A DNA stretch of 27,230 nucleotides. Source: an uncultured Verrucomicrobiota bacterium (GTDB lineage Bacteria > Verrucomicrobiota > Kiritimatiellia > RFP12 > UBA1067). The DNA is taken from contig CAMPAA010000009.1 of the NCBI GenBank assembly GCA_946631345.1, positions 1 through 27,230 of the forward strand, read 5' to 3'. Both the position numbers and the translations under genes were made by a program. The stretch's first letter is position 1. Each line of letters opens with the position of its first letter. Positions 16,301-24,585 of the stretch are shown piece after piece. The notes under the pieces were generated by a model. It was not told the origin of the DNA. It worked only from the letters and a program-made list of their open reading frames with translations, and did no database searches.

Positions 16301-16312
16301 ATAACGCGTTAT
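16301..16312. other. Perfect 12-bp palindrome ATAACGCGTTAT
   Basis: ATAACGCGTTAT is its own reverse complement. It sits between the coaB stop and the direct repeats upstream of the glycosyltransferase cluster. An operator is possible; no family can be assigned. Confidence 0.3.
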
Positions 16313-16334
16313 TCCTCCACAAAAAGCATGTGGC

Positions 16335-16985
16335 TCATTCAGAAATATTTCTTAAACCCGATGCCATCCTGACAATTCGCCTGGCGACGGCGGCTTTCGA
16401 CATAAGCGGCAGCCTCTCGATGCGACCGTCAGGGAACACAAATGCCACACGGTTTGTATCGGTGCCAAAGCCGCTGCCTGCCGAAGTCACATCGTTTGCG
16501 ACAACGAAATCAAGCCTCTTCTCCCGGCACTTGCGCACAGCTTCGGATGCAGGGTCGCCGGTCTCAGCGGCAAACCCTACCAGAATTGGCCTGCGTCCAT
16601 GGCCCCGCCGCAGCCGTAACGCTACCGTCTTGAGTATATCCGGATTGCGTACAAGCCGAAGCAACCCGTCCATCTCATTCTTCTTGAGTTTCTTCGATGC
16701 ACATCTTGCCGGACGCCAATCCGCTACCGCCGCCGTTGCAACAAGGCAGTCGAAGTTCTCCGATTCCACCGCCGTGAGCATCTCGCGTGCGGAAACCACG
16801 TCAATTCGCCGCACGCCATGTGGCGTCCTGAGCGCGACAGGGCCAGCGACAAGCGTCACCTCATGCCCGGCCGCGCGCGCGGCGCGGGCGACTGCAAAGC
16901 CCATGCGCCCTGTCGACGGGTTTGAGAGGAAACGCACCGGATCGATGAATTCCCGCGTTGGCCCAGCAGTGACAAGGAACTTCAT
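16335..16985 (-). CDS. coaB: Stand-alone phosphopantothenate-cysteine ligase (CoaB domain)
   Basis: A 216-residue CoaB. In the coenzyme A pathway it joins 4'-phosphopantothenate and cysteine using a nucleotide triphosphate. The start MKFLVTAGPTREFIDPVRFL, then SNPSTGRMG (21-29), is the diagnostic opening. TAAVADWRP (84-92), KKLKK (98-102) and RNPDIL (113-118) follow, and TDTNRVAFVFPDG is the usual C-terminal block. Most bacteria fuse CoaB behind CoaC; here the CoaC half is absent and the length fits CoaB alone. The ATG overlaps the eda stop as ATGA, so translation is coupled. An essential cofactor gene at the end of a glycan operon is unusual. It could alternatively be a second, non-essential copy. 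Confidence 0.93.
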   Translation of the reverse strand: MKFLVTAGPTREFIDPVRFLSNPSTGRMGFAVARAARAAGHEVTLVAGPVALRTPHGVRRIDVVSAREMLTAVESENFDCLVATAAVADWRPARCASKKLKKNEMDGLLRLVRNPDILKTVALRLRRGHGRRPILVGFAAETGDPASEAVRKCREKRLDFVVANDVTSAGSGFGTDTNRVAFVFPDGRIERLPLMSKAAVARRIVRMASGLRNISE

Positions 16986-17620
16986 CCCCGAGCCCTGACG
17001 ATCGCGGCCGCTTCCGCCGCCAAAGTCTCTATCCTGCCCCAGTCGTTCGATGCAAGCGCATCCTTCGGCACAATCCACGTACCGCCGCAGGCGACAATCT
17101 CAGGAACGGCGAGATAGTCCTTCACATTAACAGCGTTTATGCCGCCGGTAGGCATGAACTTCACGCCGGTGAACTTAAATGCGCCCAGCAGGTTCTTGAT
17201 CATCTTCACTCCACCCGCCGCCTCCGCAGGGAAGAACTTGACCATCGGAACTCCAGCCGTCAACGCCTGCGAAAGCTCTGAGGCCGTTGCCACGCCTGGC
17301 ACCATCGGCAACCCGACCTCCTGCGCAACCGAAACGACTGCTGGATCAAAACCGGGGGCTACGCCAAACACGGCACCAGCATCTTTCGCCGCCTTAACTT
17401 GATCCTTCGTGAGCAGAGTGCCTGCGCCGACCACCGCATCCGGCACCTCGGCCCTGATTCTGGCGATCGCGCCAGCCGCGGCACGCGTGCGGAACGTGAC
17501 CTCAAGCACCGGCAGACCGCCGCCCACCAGAGCCTTGGCAAGCGGCACGGCCTTAGCCTCGTCATCTATTACAATCACCGGAATGATTCCGGCGGCCTTA
17601 AGCGTTTCGACAATATCCAT
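16982..17620 (-). CDS. eda: KDPG/KHG aldolase
   Basis: A 212-residue class I aldolase that cleaves 2-keto-3-deoxy-6-phosphogluconate to pyruvate and glyceraldehyde-3-phosphate, and may also act on 4-hydroxy-2-oxoglutarate. Glu40 in LEVTFRT matches the proton-shuttling Glu, and Lys128 in MVKFFPAE is the Schiff-base Lys. GAGT (65-68), APGFDP (88-93) and PTGGIN complete the active and phosphate sites. The start at ATG 17620 has AAGGA upstream; a TTG extension is unsupported. Length is normal for the family. It follows the GH2/lyase gene by 48 bp. An aldolase of uronate catabolism beside a lyase-like enzyme supports degradation of a uronic-acid-containing polymer by this operon. It acts in the cytoplasm. 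Confidence 0.95.
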   Translation of the reverse strand: MDIVETLKAAGIIPVIVIDDEAKAVPLAKALVGGGLPVLEVTFRTRAAAGAIARIRAEVPDAVVGAGTLLTKDQVKAAKDAGAVFGVAPGFDPAVVSVAQEVGLPMVPGVATASELSQALTAGVPMVKFFPAEAAGGVKMIKNLLGAFKFTGVKFMPTGGINAVNVKDYLAVPEIVACGGTWIVPKDALASNDWGRIETLAAEAAAIVRARG

Positions 17621-17668
17621 TCTGTGGCATCCTTTACTGTTCAATGAAAACTGCGCAATTCTACCATA

Positions 17669-20600
17669 TCAATCGGCGTGGCGGAACGTGAAGGTCACCT
17701 CCGCCGACATGACCGGCCCTGACGGCACAACCGCAACGCGGTGTGGCGAGTTATACCCTGGATTGGGAATATCCTCCTCCTTGAGCGAATGTCCGGCAGG
17801 AATGACAGAGATTTCCGGCCTGCAAGGACGTTCGGCATAGGCAAGATACGGATCCTCGAATGTCGTCGGCTCGGTGAACTCAAACCGATCCTTCACCGTA
17901 AACTTCTCGCCTGCGCGATCCCAGATGAACGTGCGAACAAGACTCTTCAGCGTCTTTGCGCCATATGCGCCCTTCAGCTCCAGCGAAATCCTGCATTCCT
18001 TTTCTCCGAACACCCTCTCCACAACCTTAGCTCCGTATCTGGCGCCAGTCTTCTGCAGTTCGCCGCCCACGACAGGCACTGGATGTCCATACGAGTTGAT
18101 GACCGGAGATTCATAGCGCTGAGCCGAGAACGTGCGCCTGGAATACTGTTCATTGCCGGGATCGCCGCTGACGAACCGTCCACAGTCCACAAGATAGTAC
18201 GAACCCACGTCATTGTGGTTGTGCTGTTCGCCGTTATGTCCGCCCTTGAAAGCGACCGACAGTCCTGCAGGCGCGCGGAACAGCCACACCTGGCCGTCCG
18301 GAAACTCGCTTATGGCAGAGGGACGGCGATCGACATCCGGCCATATGGACTTCGACAGCTCAAGGTTCCGGCGCGTCGGCGCGCCGTTCCCGTCGGCAAA
18401 GGCCGGCGAAACGCCGGGAAGCAGTTCGTAGTTGCGCGCGTAGTCCGCGATCCTGTGCTGGATGGGACGCGTGAATATGTCGATCCGCCCATCGCTGACA
18501 GCCCGAAGCAGAAGACCCATCCGCATATGGTGCCCGAAGCCGTAGTTCCAGTACCCCATCCCCTCCGAACAGTACCCGTCATCATTGAAACCTGCCAGAT
18601 AGCAATCAACCGACTTGACGGCTCCATCCACAAAAAGCGCCCGGTCGGCGGCATCGTCGATCAAGCCCAGCGCCGCACATACCACATTGTCCCAGCAGAC
18701 GGCGTTCCAGTTGCTCTTTCCGTCGATCCACCAGTGGTAGCCGCAAAACGGAGCACCTTTGGGACTGCCGCCTTGCGTAGCGTAGAACCTGATGTCGCGG
18801 CGTATGGGGGCGAAGATTCTGCGCTCCGCCTCATCTTTCACGCGGCGCACCAGGGCAGGATCGAGTCGGTTGCGCAGTCCCGACACTGCGCATGCGATGT
18901 GCGCCGCCAGCTCCGAGGCGAAGAGATCCACGCTCTGAGCCTTTCCCAGAAGGTTTCCGTTGTGCCCGCGCACCATGCCGTCATGCGCCGGGAACACCCA
19001 TGATTTCTGGTCGCAGAACGCGGCAAGCATCTTCTCTATCTTCGGCAGAAACCGCCCTTTTCCCTCGGCGATCTCGGCGCTTACGAGCGTCTCGAACATC
19101 TTCTCCCGCGCAAACCAGCGTGCCTCGTAGCGGGAGCGGTTTCCGTTCTCGGAATATTCGCGGTACAGCTTGTCTGAGGTGTCGGGGATAGGAGAGGATA
19201 GAGCCTGCTCCACCTCCGCCGAGTCCGGCACGTCGTTGGTCAGGGAATCGAGCGCCCGGTAGCGGCGGCGATATTCATTTTCAGGCAGACCGATTTCAGG
19301 CCGCAGCTTCGCCGCCACGGCGGCGAGCTCCGACTCCCGGCGTCTCAGGTCTGCAAGTTCGGCCTCCGCCATCCTGAAGAACGGATCGGCCCGCATCCTT
19401 TCCGGCAGCGCCCCAAGCGTCGCTTCCGCGAACCTGCGGTAGCGCGCGCGGCGCGGCGCATCCACATAGCGCGTCAGCTCAAGCATACCCAGCAGCGCAC
19501 GCGGCGAAACGCCGCCCTTCTCCTTCTCCGAAAGCATTCGCTCGGCGGCGGCAATCGCGCAGTCCAGGGCATTCCGTCTCGCGGTCTTCCGGTAGCGGAC
19601 CGTGCTGTCGTAAATGGGGCACTCGGCCCGCGCCTCCTTGAGAAGCGGGTCGATGCGGGCAAAGCTGAAAGGCGGCTCGCCGTAGAGGTAGTAGTTCCTG
19701 TGCCACTCTTCGTCAACGGCATATTCGATCTCAAACACTCCCTGACCCGACCAGTCGAGCGTACCAATCTCCGCCGTGGCGTTGGCGCCCACGGAATAGT
19801 CTTTCGCCAGCACCACACGCCCGGTTTCGCGATCCATTATCCGCACATCGCCTTTCACGGCGCGGAAGCGGTCGTTCACGGCGACAACCTTGTGATCATC
19901 GCGAATCATCACAAGCTCGTCCTGTGAAGCTTGCCTGATCGCAGCATACGCCTGCTTCTTGCCGAAGTACCAGTCAACCACGCCATCGGACAGAATCGGC
20001 CATCCGTCGCGCAGGTTCCACCAAAGCAGACCCCAAGTGCGGCCCTTGCGCGAACGCGACAGCTCGATCCAGGTCTTCAGAGCCTCGGCCTGGGCGTGCT
20101 GCGATGCATCGACGAAATCCTCGAGGCGTTCGGGCGTTTTACCGAACATCATCGCAGCCTGCCTCGGCATCAACGAGTTGCGTCCGTTCCCGTCGCCGCC
20201 CGGTCCCTGCTCGGGATAGGCTACGGTGGCCTTGCACTGCCACTCCGCGTTGAAGTCGAACTTATTCGACCTGTCCGGCCACGGATACACGCCATCGGGC
20301 GTCATCATGCGGCGAAGCGACTCCACGCACGGGCAGCCATGGTAGCCGGTCTCGCTCACGAACGTAGGCGTGTTCGCAGTCCAGAACGCACCCTTAAAGT
20401 ATTGGGCGCGCGGTCCCCAAAGGTGATCCTGCGAAAGCTTTGCCTTTCCGGATACCACATCGGGCGTCCACCATGGCGACGATGGGATATATGGCGTGAA
20501 CGGATCGAAGTCGCGAAGTACGCGCGGCAGGACCTCGCGGCTGATGCGGTCGCCCGCCGGATCGGGTGCATTCTCCCTCCACATGCTCGCCACTGAACGG

Positions 20601-21913
20601 TCCTGCTCGTTGTTGGCGCACCACAGCGCCAGAGAAGGATGGGAGCGCAGACGCACGACCTGCACCTTCGCTTCCTCCTCAATCGCCTTTGCAAAGGCGT
20701 CATTCTGCTCGGGCTCGACGTTGCCCATCATGAAATCCTGCCACACAAGTATGCCATTTCTGTCGCAGAAGTCGTATAGGGCATCCGGCTCGTACACGCC
20801 ACCACCCCAGATGCGTATCATGTTGCAGTTGAGGTCAACGAGCATGTCGAGGCATCGCCGGATATGCCGCCCGTCGCGTGAATGGAGCGCATCCATCGGC
20901 GTCCAGTCGCAGCCGTGCATGTATACGGGCGAACCGTTTACGATGAAACGGAAGGTGCCCGGATTCTCTTCCGAATACCAGTCGGCGCGCTCCAGCCGAA
21001 CCGTGCGCAGGCCGATCTTGCGAACATCGCGTGCGAGCAGAGAGCCGTCCTCGTCCGTCAGCTCGGCAACGGCGTCGTAGAGCGCTGGCTCGCCAGCAGA
21101 ACGGGGCCACCACAGCTTTGCGTCTGTCACTCGCAGATTGTCGCATGTCTGCGCGTAGCGCAGTGGATGCTTGCATTCCGACACCACTTTGCCGTCGCGC
21201 GACAGCGTTACCCTGAGCCGCGCCGTGTGGAGCCTGCGGCGCGGCGCAATCACCTGGCACTGCACCCGCACATCCGCCGTGCGCTTCTTGGCGTCTACGC
21301 GCTCAACGATCCAGAACACGTCGCCGAAGCGCTCTGGAGGAAGCACGTCAAGGTAGACATCGCGCCATATGCCCCCGCACACGACGCGCGGCATGATGTC
21401 CCACCCGAACGAATGTTGCGCCTTGCGGATGCCCTCCACGTCGGTTCCGCCAACGCGGCTCCGCCCAAGCACGTTCAGCAGGCTGCGTCCGAGCGGAGAG
21501 GCGATCAGCACCTCCAGAGTGTTTCCGGTGGGCTTGAGGCGCTCCGTCACGTCGAAACGGTGCGGCACAAACATGTTGTCGCTCCGTCCTATCTGGACTC
21601 CGTTGAGTGTGTACGTCGCGCGAGTGTCAACACCGTCGAACACCAGTTCGGCGCGTTCGCCGGGCTTCAGCTGCGGCGCGTTGAAAGTGCGCGAGTATCG
21701 CCATTCACACTGTTCATACTTGAGCGCACCCCAGACGTTTGTTCCCACGGTCAGATCGGGAATAACCCTTGCGTCCTGCAAGGCTACATATGCGTCACCC
21801 GGAACCTGCGCTGGCACCGTACGCCACTCGCCGCGCTCCTCCTCCAGCCTGTAGTCGAGCCGCCAGGTCCCGTTGAGCGAAAGCGCCGCCGCCAGCAGTA
21901 TCGCAAAGTTCAT
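17669..21913 (-). CDS. GH2 beta-mannosidase-like enzyme fused to a heparinase II/III-like lyase
   Basis: A 1414-residue protein in one uninterrupted frame. A short hydrophobic start (MNFAILLAAALSLNG) suggests export. Residues about 13-170 form the GH2 sugar-binding domain, about 180-290 the immunoglobulin-like domain and about 300-600 the TIM barrel. RIWGGGVYEPD, the acid/base E436 in CANNEQD and the nucleophile E521 in FVSETGYHG follow the beta-mannosidase pattern. Residues about 905-1150 look like an alpha/alpha toroid, with KSNWNAVCWDN around N1068. From about 1200 on is the heparinase II/III beta-sandwich with GEQHNHNDVGSYY (H1231, H1233), a motif of the metal-binding part of PL12/15/17/21-type lyases. 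AAGGAG precedes the ATG. It lies 15 bp after the upstream gene. Both catalytic centres appear intact. The fusion implies one enzyme that removes a terminal hexose and cleaves an adjacent uronate linkage; substrate is unknown. Confidence 0.88.
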   Translation of the reverse strand: MNFAILLAAALSLNGTWRLDYRLEEERGEWRTVPAQVPGDAYVALQDARVIPDLTVGTNVWGALKYEQCEWRYSRTFNAPQLKPGERAELVFDGVDTRATYTLNGVQIGRSDNMFVPHRFDVTERLKPTGNTLEVLIASPLGRSLLNVLGRSRVGGTDVEGIRKAQHSFGWDIMPRVVCGGIWRDVYLDVLPPERFGDVFWIVERVDAKKRTADVRVQCQVIAPRRRLHTARLRVTLSRDGKVVSECKHPLRYAQTCDNLRVTDAKLWWPRSAGEPALYDAVAELTDEDGSLLARDVRKIGLRTVRLERADWYSEENPGTFRFIVNGSPVYMHGCDWTPMDALHSRDGRHIRRCLDMLVDLNCNMIRIWGGGVYEPDALYDFCDRNGILVWQDFMMGNVEPEQNDAFAKAIEEEAKVQVVRLRSHPSLALWCANNEQDRSVASMWRENAPDPAGDRISREVLPRVLRDFDPFTPYIPSSPWWTPDVVSGKAKLSQDHLWGPRAQYFKGAFWTANTPTFVSETGYHGCPCVESLRRMMTPDGVYPWPDRSNKFDFNAEWQCKATVAYPEQGPGGDGNGRNSLMPRQAAMMFGKTPERLEDFVDASQHAQAEALKTWIELSRSRKGRTWGLLWWNLRDGWPILSDGVVDWYFGKKQAYAAIRQASQDELVMIRDDHKVVAVNDRFRAVKGDVRIMDRETGRVVLAKDYSVGANATAEIGTLDWSGQGVFEIEYAVDEEWHRNYYLYGEPPFSFARIDPLLKEARAECPIYDSTVRYRKTARRNALDCAIAAAERMLSEKEKGGVSPRALLGMLELTRYVDAPRRARYRRFAEATLGALPERMRADPFFRMAEAELADLRRRESELAAVAAKLRPEIGLPENEYRRRYRALDSLTNDVPDSAEVEQALSSPIPDTSDKLYREYSENGNRSRYEARWFAREKMFETLVSAEIAEGKGRFLPKIEKMLAAFCDQKSWVFPAHDGMVRGHNGNLLGKAQSVDLFASELAAHIACAVSGLRNRLDPALVRRVKDEAERRIFAPIRRDIRFYATQGGSPKGAPFCGYHWWIDGKSNWNAVCWDNVVCAALGLIDDAADRALFVDGAVKSVDCYLAGFNDDGYCSEGMGYWNYGFGHHMRMGLLLRAVSDGRIDIFTRPIQHRIADYARNYELLPGVSPAFADGNGAPTRRNLELSKSIWPDVDRRPSAISEFPDGQVWLFRAPAGLSVAFKGGHNGEQHNHNDVGSYYLVDCGRFVSGDPGNEQYSRRTFSAQRYESPVINSYGHPVPVVGGELQKTGARYGAKVVERVFGEKECRISLELKGAYGAKTLKSLVRTFIWDRAGEKFTVKDRFEFTEPTTFEDPYLAYAERPCRPEISVIPAGHSLKEEDIPNPGYNSPHRVAVVPSGPVMSAEVTFTFRHAD

Positions 21914-21928
21914 TGAATGTCTCCTTCC

Positions 21929-24463
21929 CTATTTTGCCGGATAGTACGGCAGAATTGACACGTAGTGCACGCCAAGCTCCTCGCCTTCAGCCGCCGCCTC
22001 GTTGCTGAACGCCACCTCCACCTCTGGCGCGGAGGCCTTGAACACTATCTGGCCAAGGTTCACGCGCGCGCCAAGCTGTCCGTACCGGCCTTTCGCCCTG
22101 CGGTCCACATGCGTCCAGGTCAGGGACGGCTCCACTTCCGCGCCTGCCCCGACCGATGCCGAGACGCCAAACCTGCGCGGCGCTGTGCGCTTCGCCTTGA
22201 CGTCCTTCACGTCAAACGTCGTGTAGCGGAGACGGTACATCCGCCCCGGCTCAAGGCCTTTCGCCGTCTGCCGGAGCGTAGCGGCTGAATCCTTCCCACG
22301 CACCAGCACGGCGAAAGTATCGCCAACGCCACCGTTGCCGCCCCAGCGGTTTTCGCTGTTCTTCGCGAAATCCTGCATCACATCCGCGCGCACGCCGCCC
22401 TCCGTCCGCCAATGCTCCAGAGTTCCGCGAAAATCCCCGTTGAGGATGTGGTCTGGACGGTAGGAGAAGCCGTATTCCGACGAAAGCATATCCTTGCGCC
22501 CCTCCACCACATAGTGCCGCATGAGCGCGAAGCACCAGCGGTGCAGCTCCTCGTCGGCATAGTAGCTGCCCCAGTAGCCTATCGAGCCAAGGCCCTCGAA
22601 TGTCGGGTCGTTGGCTATCATGTTGAGCTGCATGTCGATGTAGTACTTGTAGTCCACCTCAGGATGGTGGGCGAGAGACAGGATAGGCACCTGGTTGAAG
22701 TTGCCGAGCGCGATACATGTGGACTCCACGGCGAGCGGGTATGTGACGCGATACCGCGCGATGGTGTCGGTGATGTAGTCGTTCAGGTATCTGCGCGCCT
22801 CATCCTCCGTCGCCTTCGTGCGGCAGTATGCCTCGAACAAAAGACGGCCCGCGCCAAGCGACACGTTTACGGCCGTCGCGAAGAAGCGCTCGTCGATGGC
22901 TGAAGTCGCCGGCTTGCCGACAATCCAGGTATAGATGGCGCGCGACGGGTTCGCCTTGAGATCATACGCCGCCATGCCCCGGGCGAAGTCGTCGATCGCG
23001 TTCGGGCTGTGGAAAAACTGCTCGTCGCATGTTACACCCGCGTATCCAGGCTTGACCATGCCCGATGCCGTTCCGAGCTTCTCCACCAGCCCGTCGGCGG
23101 ATATCCCGGTGGTGCCGAGGTTTGACAGCCACCGGTAGCCGCGCGCGAGGAACCCGTCCAGCCTGTCTTTCGGGATGGATCCGCCGTTCTGCGTGGTGAC
23201 GGCAGGAAGCACGTACTTCTCCTGAAACGCCCAATCGTACGGGCCGTTCTCCTTCACGTGGCTGTTGGCGCCAGGGCAGTAGTTGAAGATGTCCGCTATG
23301 GCGCGAACCGTAACCGCGCAAGGCGCGCCAGAAACGGATATCCTGTGGCGGCCCGCCTCTACCAAACGGAACGTCTCGCCGCGCGGCGTCGCGGAAGACA
23401 CAACCTCCGTCCCGTCCAGCGCAACGTTGCCGCCGCCGTTCCCGGCCTTGATGAACAGCCACCCGTCACGGAACGCATCGAACGGAAACTCCGTGACCCC
23501 TTCGCCCCTGTGTTCCGCCGCCACAAGCTCGAAGGCGAAGTTGTTTAGCCTGCGACCCTTCATCAGCGTGCGCGGAACGTCGCGAACCGCATACCTGTGC
23601 CGCTCCTCGAATACGCGCTTGCCATCGGCCCTCCTCACGATCGCGACGGTGAACACCCCCTGCGTGGCCGTGGCCGCATCAGGCAGGACGAGCCTGGTGC
23701 TCTTCGCGGCAAGCGGCGCACGCGACACGGCGGCTGTGCCCTCGCGCGACACGGTTACGTCGAAGTCCGCAGGCGCGCCGCCGTCAGGCAGCTTCCCGAA
23801 AAAGCGGAACTCAACCGAAGGATCATACCTCGGTATGCGGCCGAGAACAGGGCTGAACGGTATCAGCTGCGGCTGCGATTGCGCCGCCACCAGCGGAGAA
23901 CGCTCTGACTTCTCAAGCGCAAGCGCATCGATCGCAACAAGCTTCAGGTCGGCCACGGACATCTCGCCTTTTAGTCCGCTCGCATAGACCACAAACGAGT
24001 ATGCGCCGTTGTCGGACGCGAAGCATGTGAACTCCTGCTCCATCTTCACCCATTTCCCGGCAGTGTCGGACGGAATCTTGCCCACGCCGGCGCTCTTCTT
24101 CCAGAAGTTGTTCACGAGGCATACCCCTGCACTGCGCTTAACCGAGAACGCCGCCGTGCGTACATACGCCGAGATGCGGTATCTCCCGCCTTCCGCAAGG
24201 CGAAGCCCGTACTGCCGGAACGACATCTCCTCGGATGAGCTTCCGTCCGACTTCAGCGTCACGCACGGACGCCCGTCAGGCCCTCCGGACGGACTCCATG
24301 TGGTGTTTTTCTGCTGCCGCACAACCCAGTATGGAGGCATATCGGCCTGATCAGCCTCCAACGCACCGTTGATGAGCAGGTTTTCGCCCGCCTCCACCGC
24401 CGCAAACGCACCCCCTGCCGCAAGAACGGCAAAAGCGCCCAAAATGATTATGACCTTTTTCAT
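21929..24463 (-). CDS. Secreted protein of unrecognised catalytic family with jelly-roll-like ends
   Basis: An 844-residue secreted protein. The start at 24463 gives a clear signal peptide (MKKVIIILGAFAVLAAGGA, cleavage after AFA). A frame running further upstream would translate the 22-bp repeat array and is rejected. Residues about 28-175 resemble a CBM4/9-type jelly roll (NLLINGALE, GGRYRISAYV). The C-terminal part (HILNGDFRGTLEHWRTEGG onward) looks like a second one. The middle is not a family I can name. It is rich in Trp/Tyr/His and contains CDEQFFHS with an Asp-Glu pair (D480-E481), EAYCRTKA, and GSIGYWGSYYADEELHRW, suggesting a TIM-barrel-like hydrolase. No Shine-Dalgarno precedes the ATG. 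It is the first gene of the operon that continues into the GH2/lyase fusion 15 bp later. Confidence 0.75.
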   Translation of the reverse strand: MKKVIIILGAFAVLAAGGAFAAVEAGENLLINGALEADQADMPPYWVVRQQKNTTWSPSGGPDGRPCVTLKSDGSSSEEMSFRQYGLRLAEGGRYRISAYVRTAAFSVKRSAGVCLVNNFWKKSAGVGKIPSDTAGKWVKMEQEFTCFASDNGAYSFVVYASGLKGEMSVADLKLVAIDALALEKSERSPLVAAQSQPQLIPFSPVLGRIPRYDPSVEFRFFGKLPDGGAPADFDVTVSREGTAAVSRAPLAAKSTRLVLPDAATATQGVFTVAIVRRADGKRVFEERHRYAVRDVPRTLMKGRRLNNFAFELVAAEHRGEGVTEFPFDAFRDGWLFIKAGNGGGNVALDGTEVVSSATPRGETFRLVEAGRHRISVSGAPCAVTVRAIADIFNYCPGANSHVKENGPYDWAFQEKYVLPAVTTQNGGSIPKDRLDGFLARGYRWLSNLGTTGISADGLVEKLGTASGMVKPGYAGVTCDEQFFHSPNAIDDFARGMAAYDLKANPSRAIYTWIVGKPATSAIDERFFATAVNVSLGAGRLLFEAYCRTKATEDEARRYLNDYITDTIARYRVTYPLAVESTCIALGNFNQVPILSLAHHPEVDYKYYIDMQLNMIANDPTFEGLGSIGYWGSYYADEELHRWCFALMRHYVVEGRKDMLSSEYGFSYRPDHILNGDFRGTLEHWRTEGGVRADVMQDFAKNSENRWGGNGGVGDTFAVLVRGKDSAATLRQTAKGLEPGRMYRLRYTTFDVKDVKAKRTAPRRFGVSASVGAGAEVEPSLTWTHVDRRAKGRYGQLGARVNLGQIVFKASAPEVEVAFSNEAAAEGEELGVHYVSILPYYPAK

Positions 24464-24470
24464 GCCGCAT

Positions 24471-24499
24471 AGTATAACATGGTTGCAACACAGAGTCCA
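24471..24499 (-). promoter_or_regulatory. Predicted promoter placing the start codon at or next to +1
   Basis: On the minus strand TGGACT (24494-24499) is followed by 17 bp and TATACT (24471-24476). The transcription start would fall about 7 bases downstream, near 24464, directly next to the ATG at 24463. With no ribosome-binding site visible, a leaderless or nearly leaderless mRNA is possible. Confidence 0.4.
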
Positions 24500-24513
24500 C
24501 CTGCCCGTATTCG

Positions 24514-24574
24514 TTTGCCCGTGGGCTGACGAACTTTTGCCCGTGGGCTGACGCTCGTTTGCCCACGGGCAAAC
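24514..24574. repeat. Three-unit 22-bp array of TTTGCCC dyads
   Basis: TTTGCCC begins at 24514, 24536 and 24558, exactly 22 bp apart. Units 1 and 2 read TTTGCCCGTGGGCTGACG. Unit 3 is a dyad over 24557-24574, GTTTGCCCACGGGCAAAC, with 8-base arms. Half-sites read outward are GGGCAAA or GGGCTGACG, mixed as in the 9377-9618 array. It lies between the phosphoesterase stop and the promoter at 24471-24499. It could be an operator array or a small genome-wide repeat element. Confidence 0.8.
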
Positions 24575-24585
24575 TGATGGATGGT

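Noticed and set aside
16317..16333. CCACA/TGTGG hairpin after coaB as terminator
   Set aside because: Only a 5-bp stem and no following T-run on the minus strand.
24514..24580. Box C/D-like guide RNA array (CTGA and TGAYG motifs recur)
   Set aside because: The CTGA spacing breaks at the third unit, the bases between are nearly identical rather than spacer-like, and no Tas-like protein gene is in the window.
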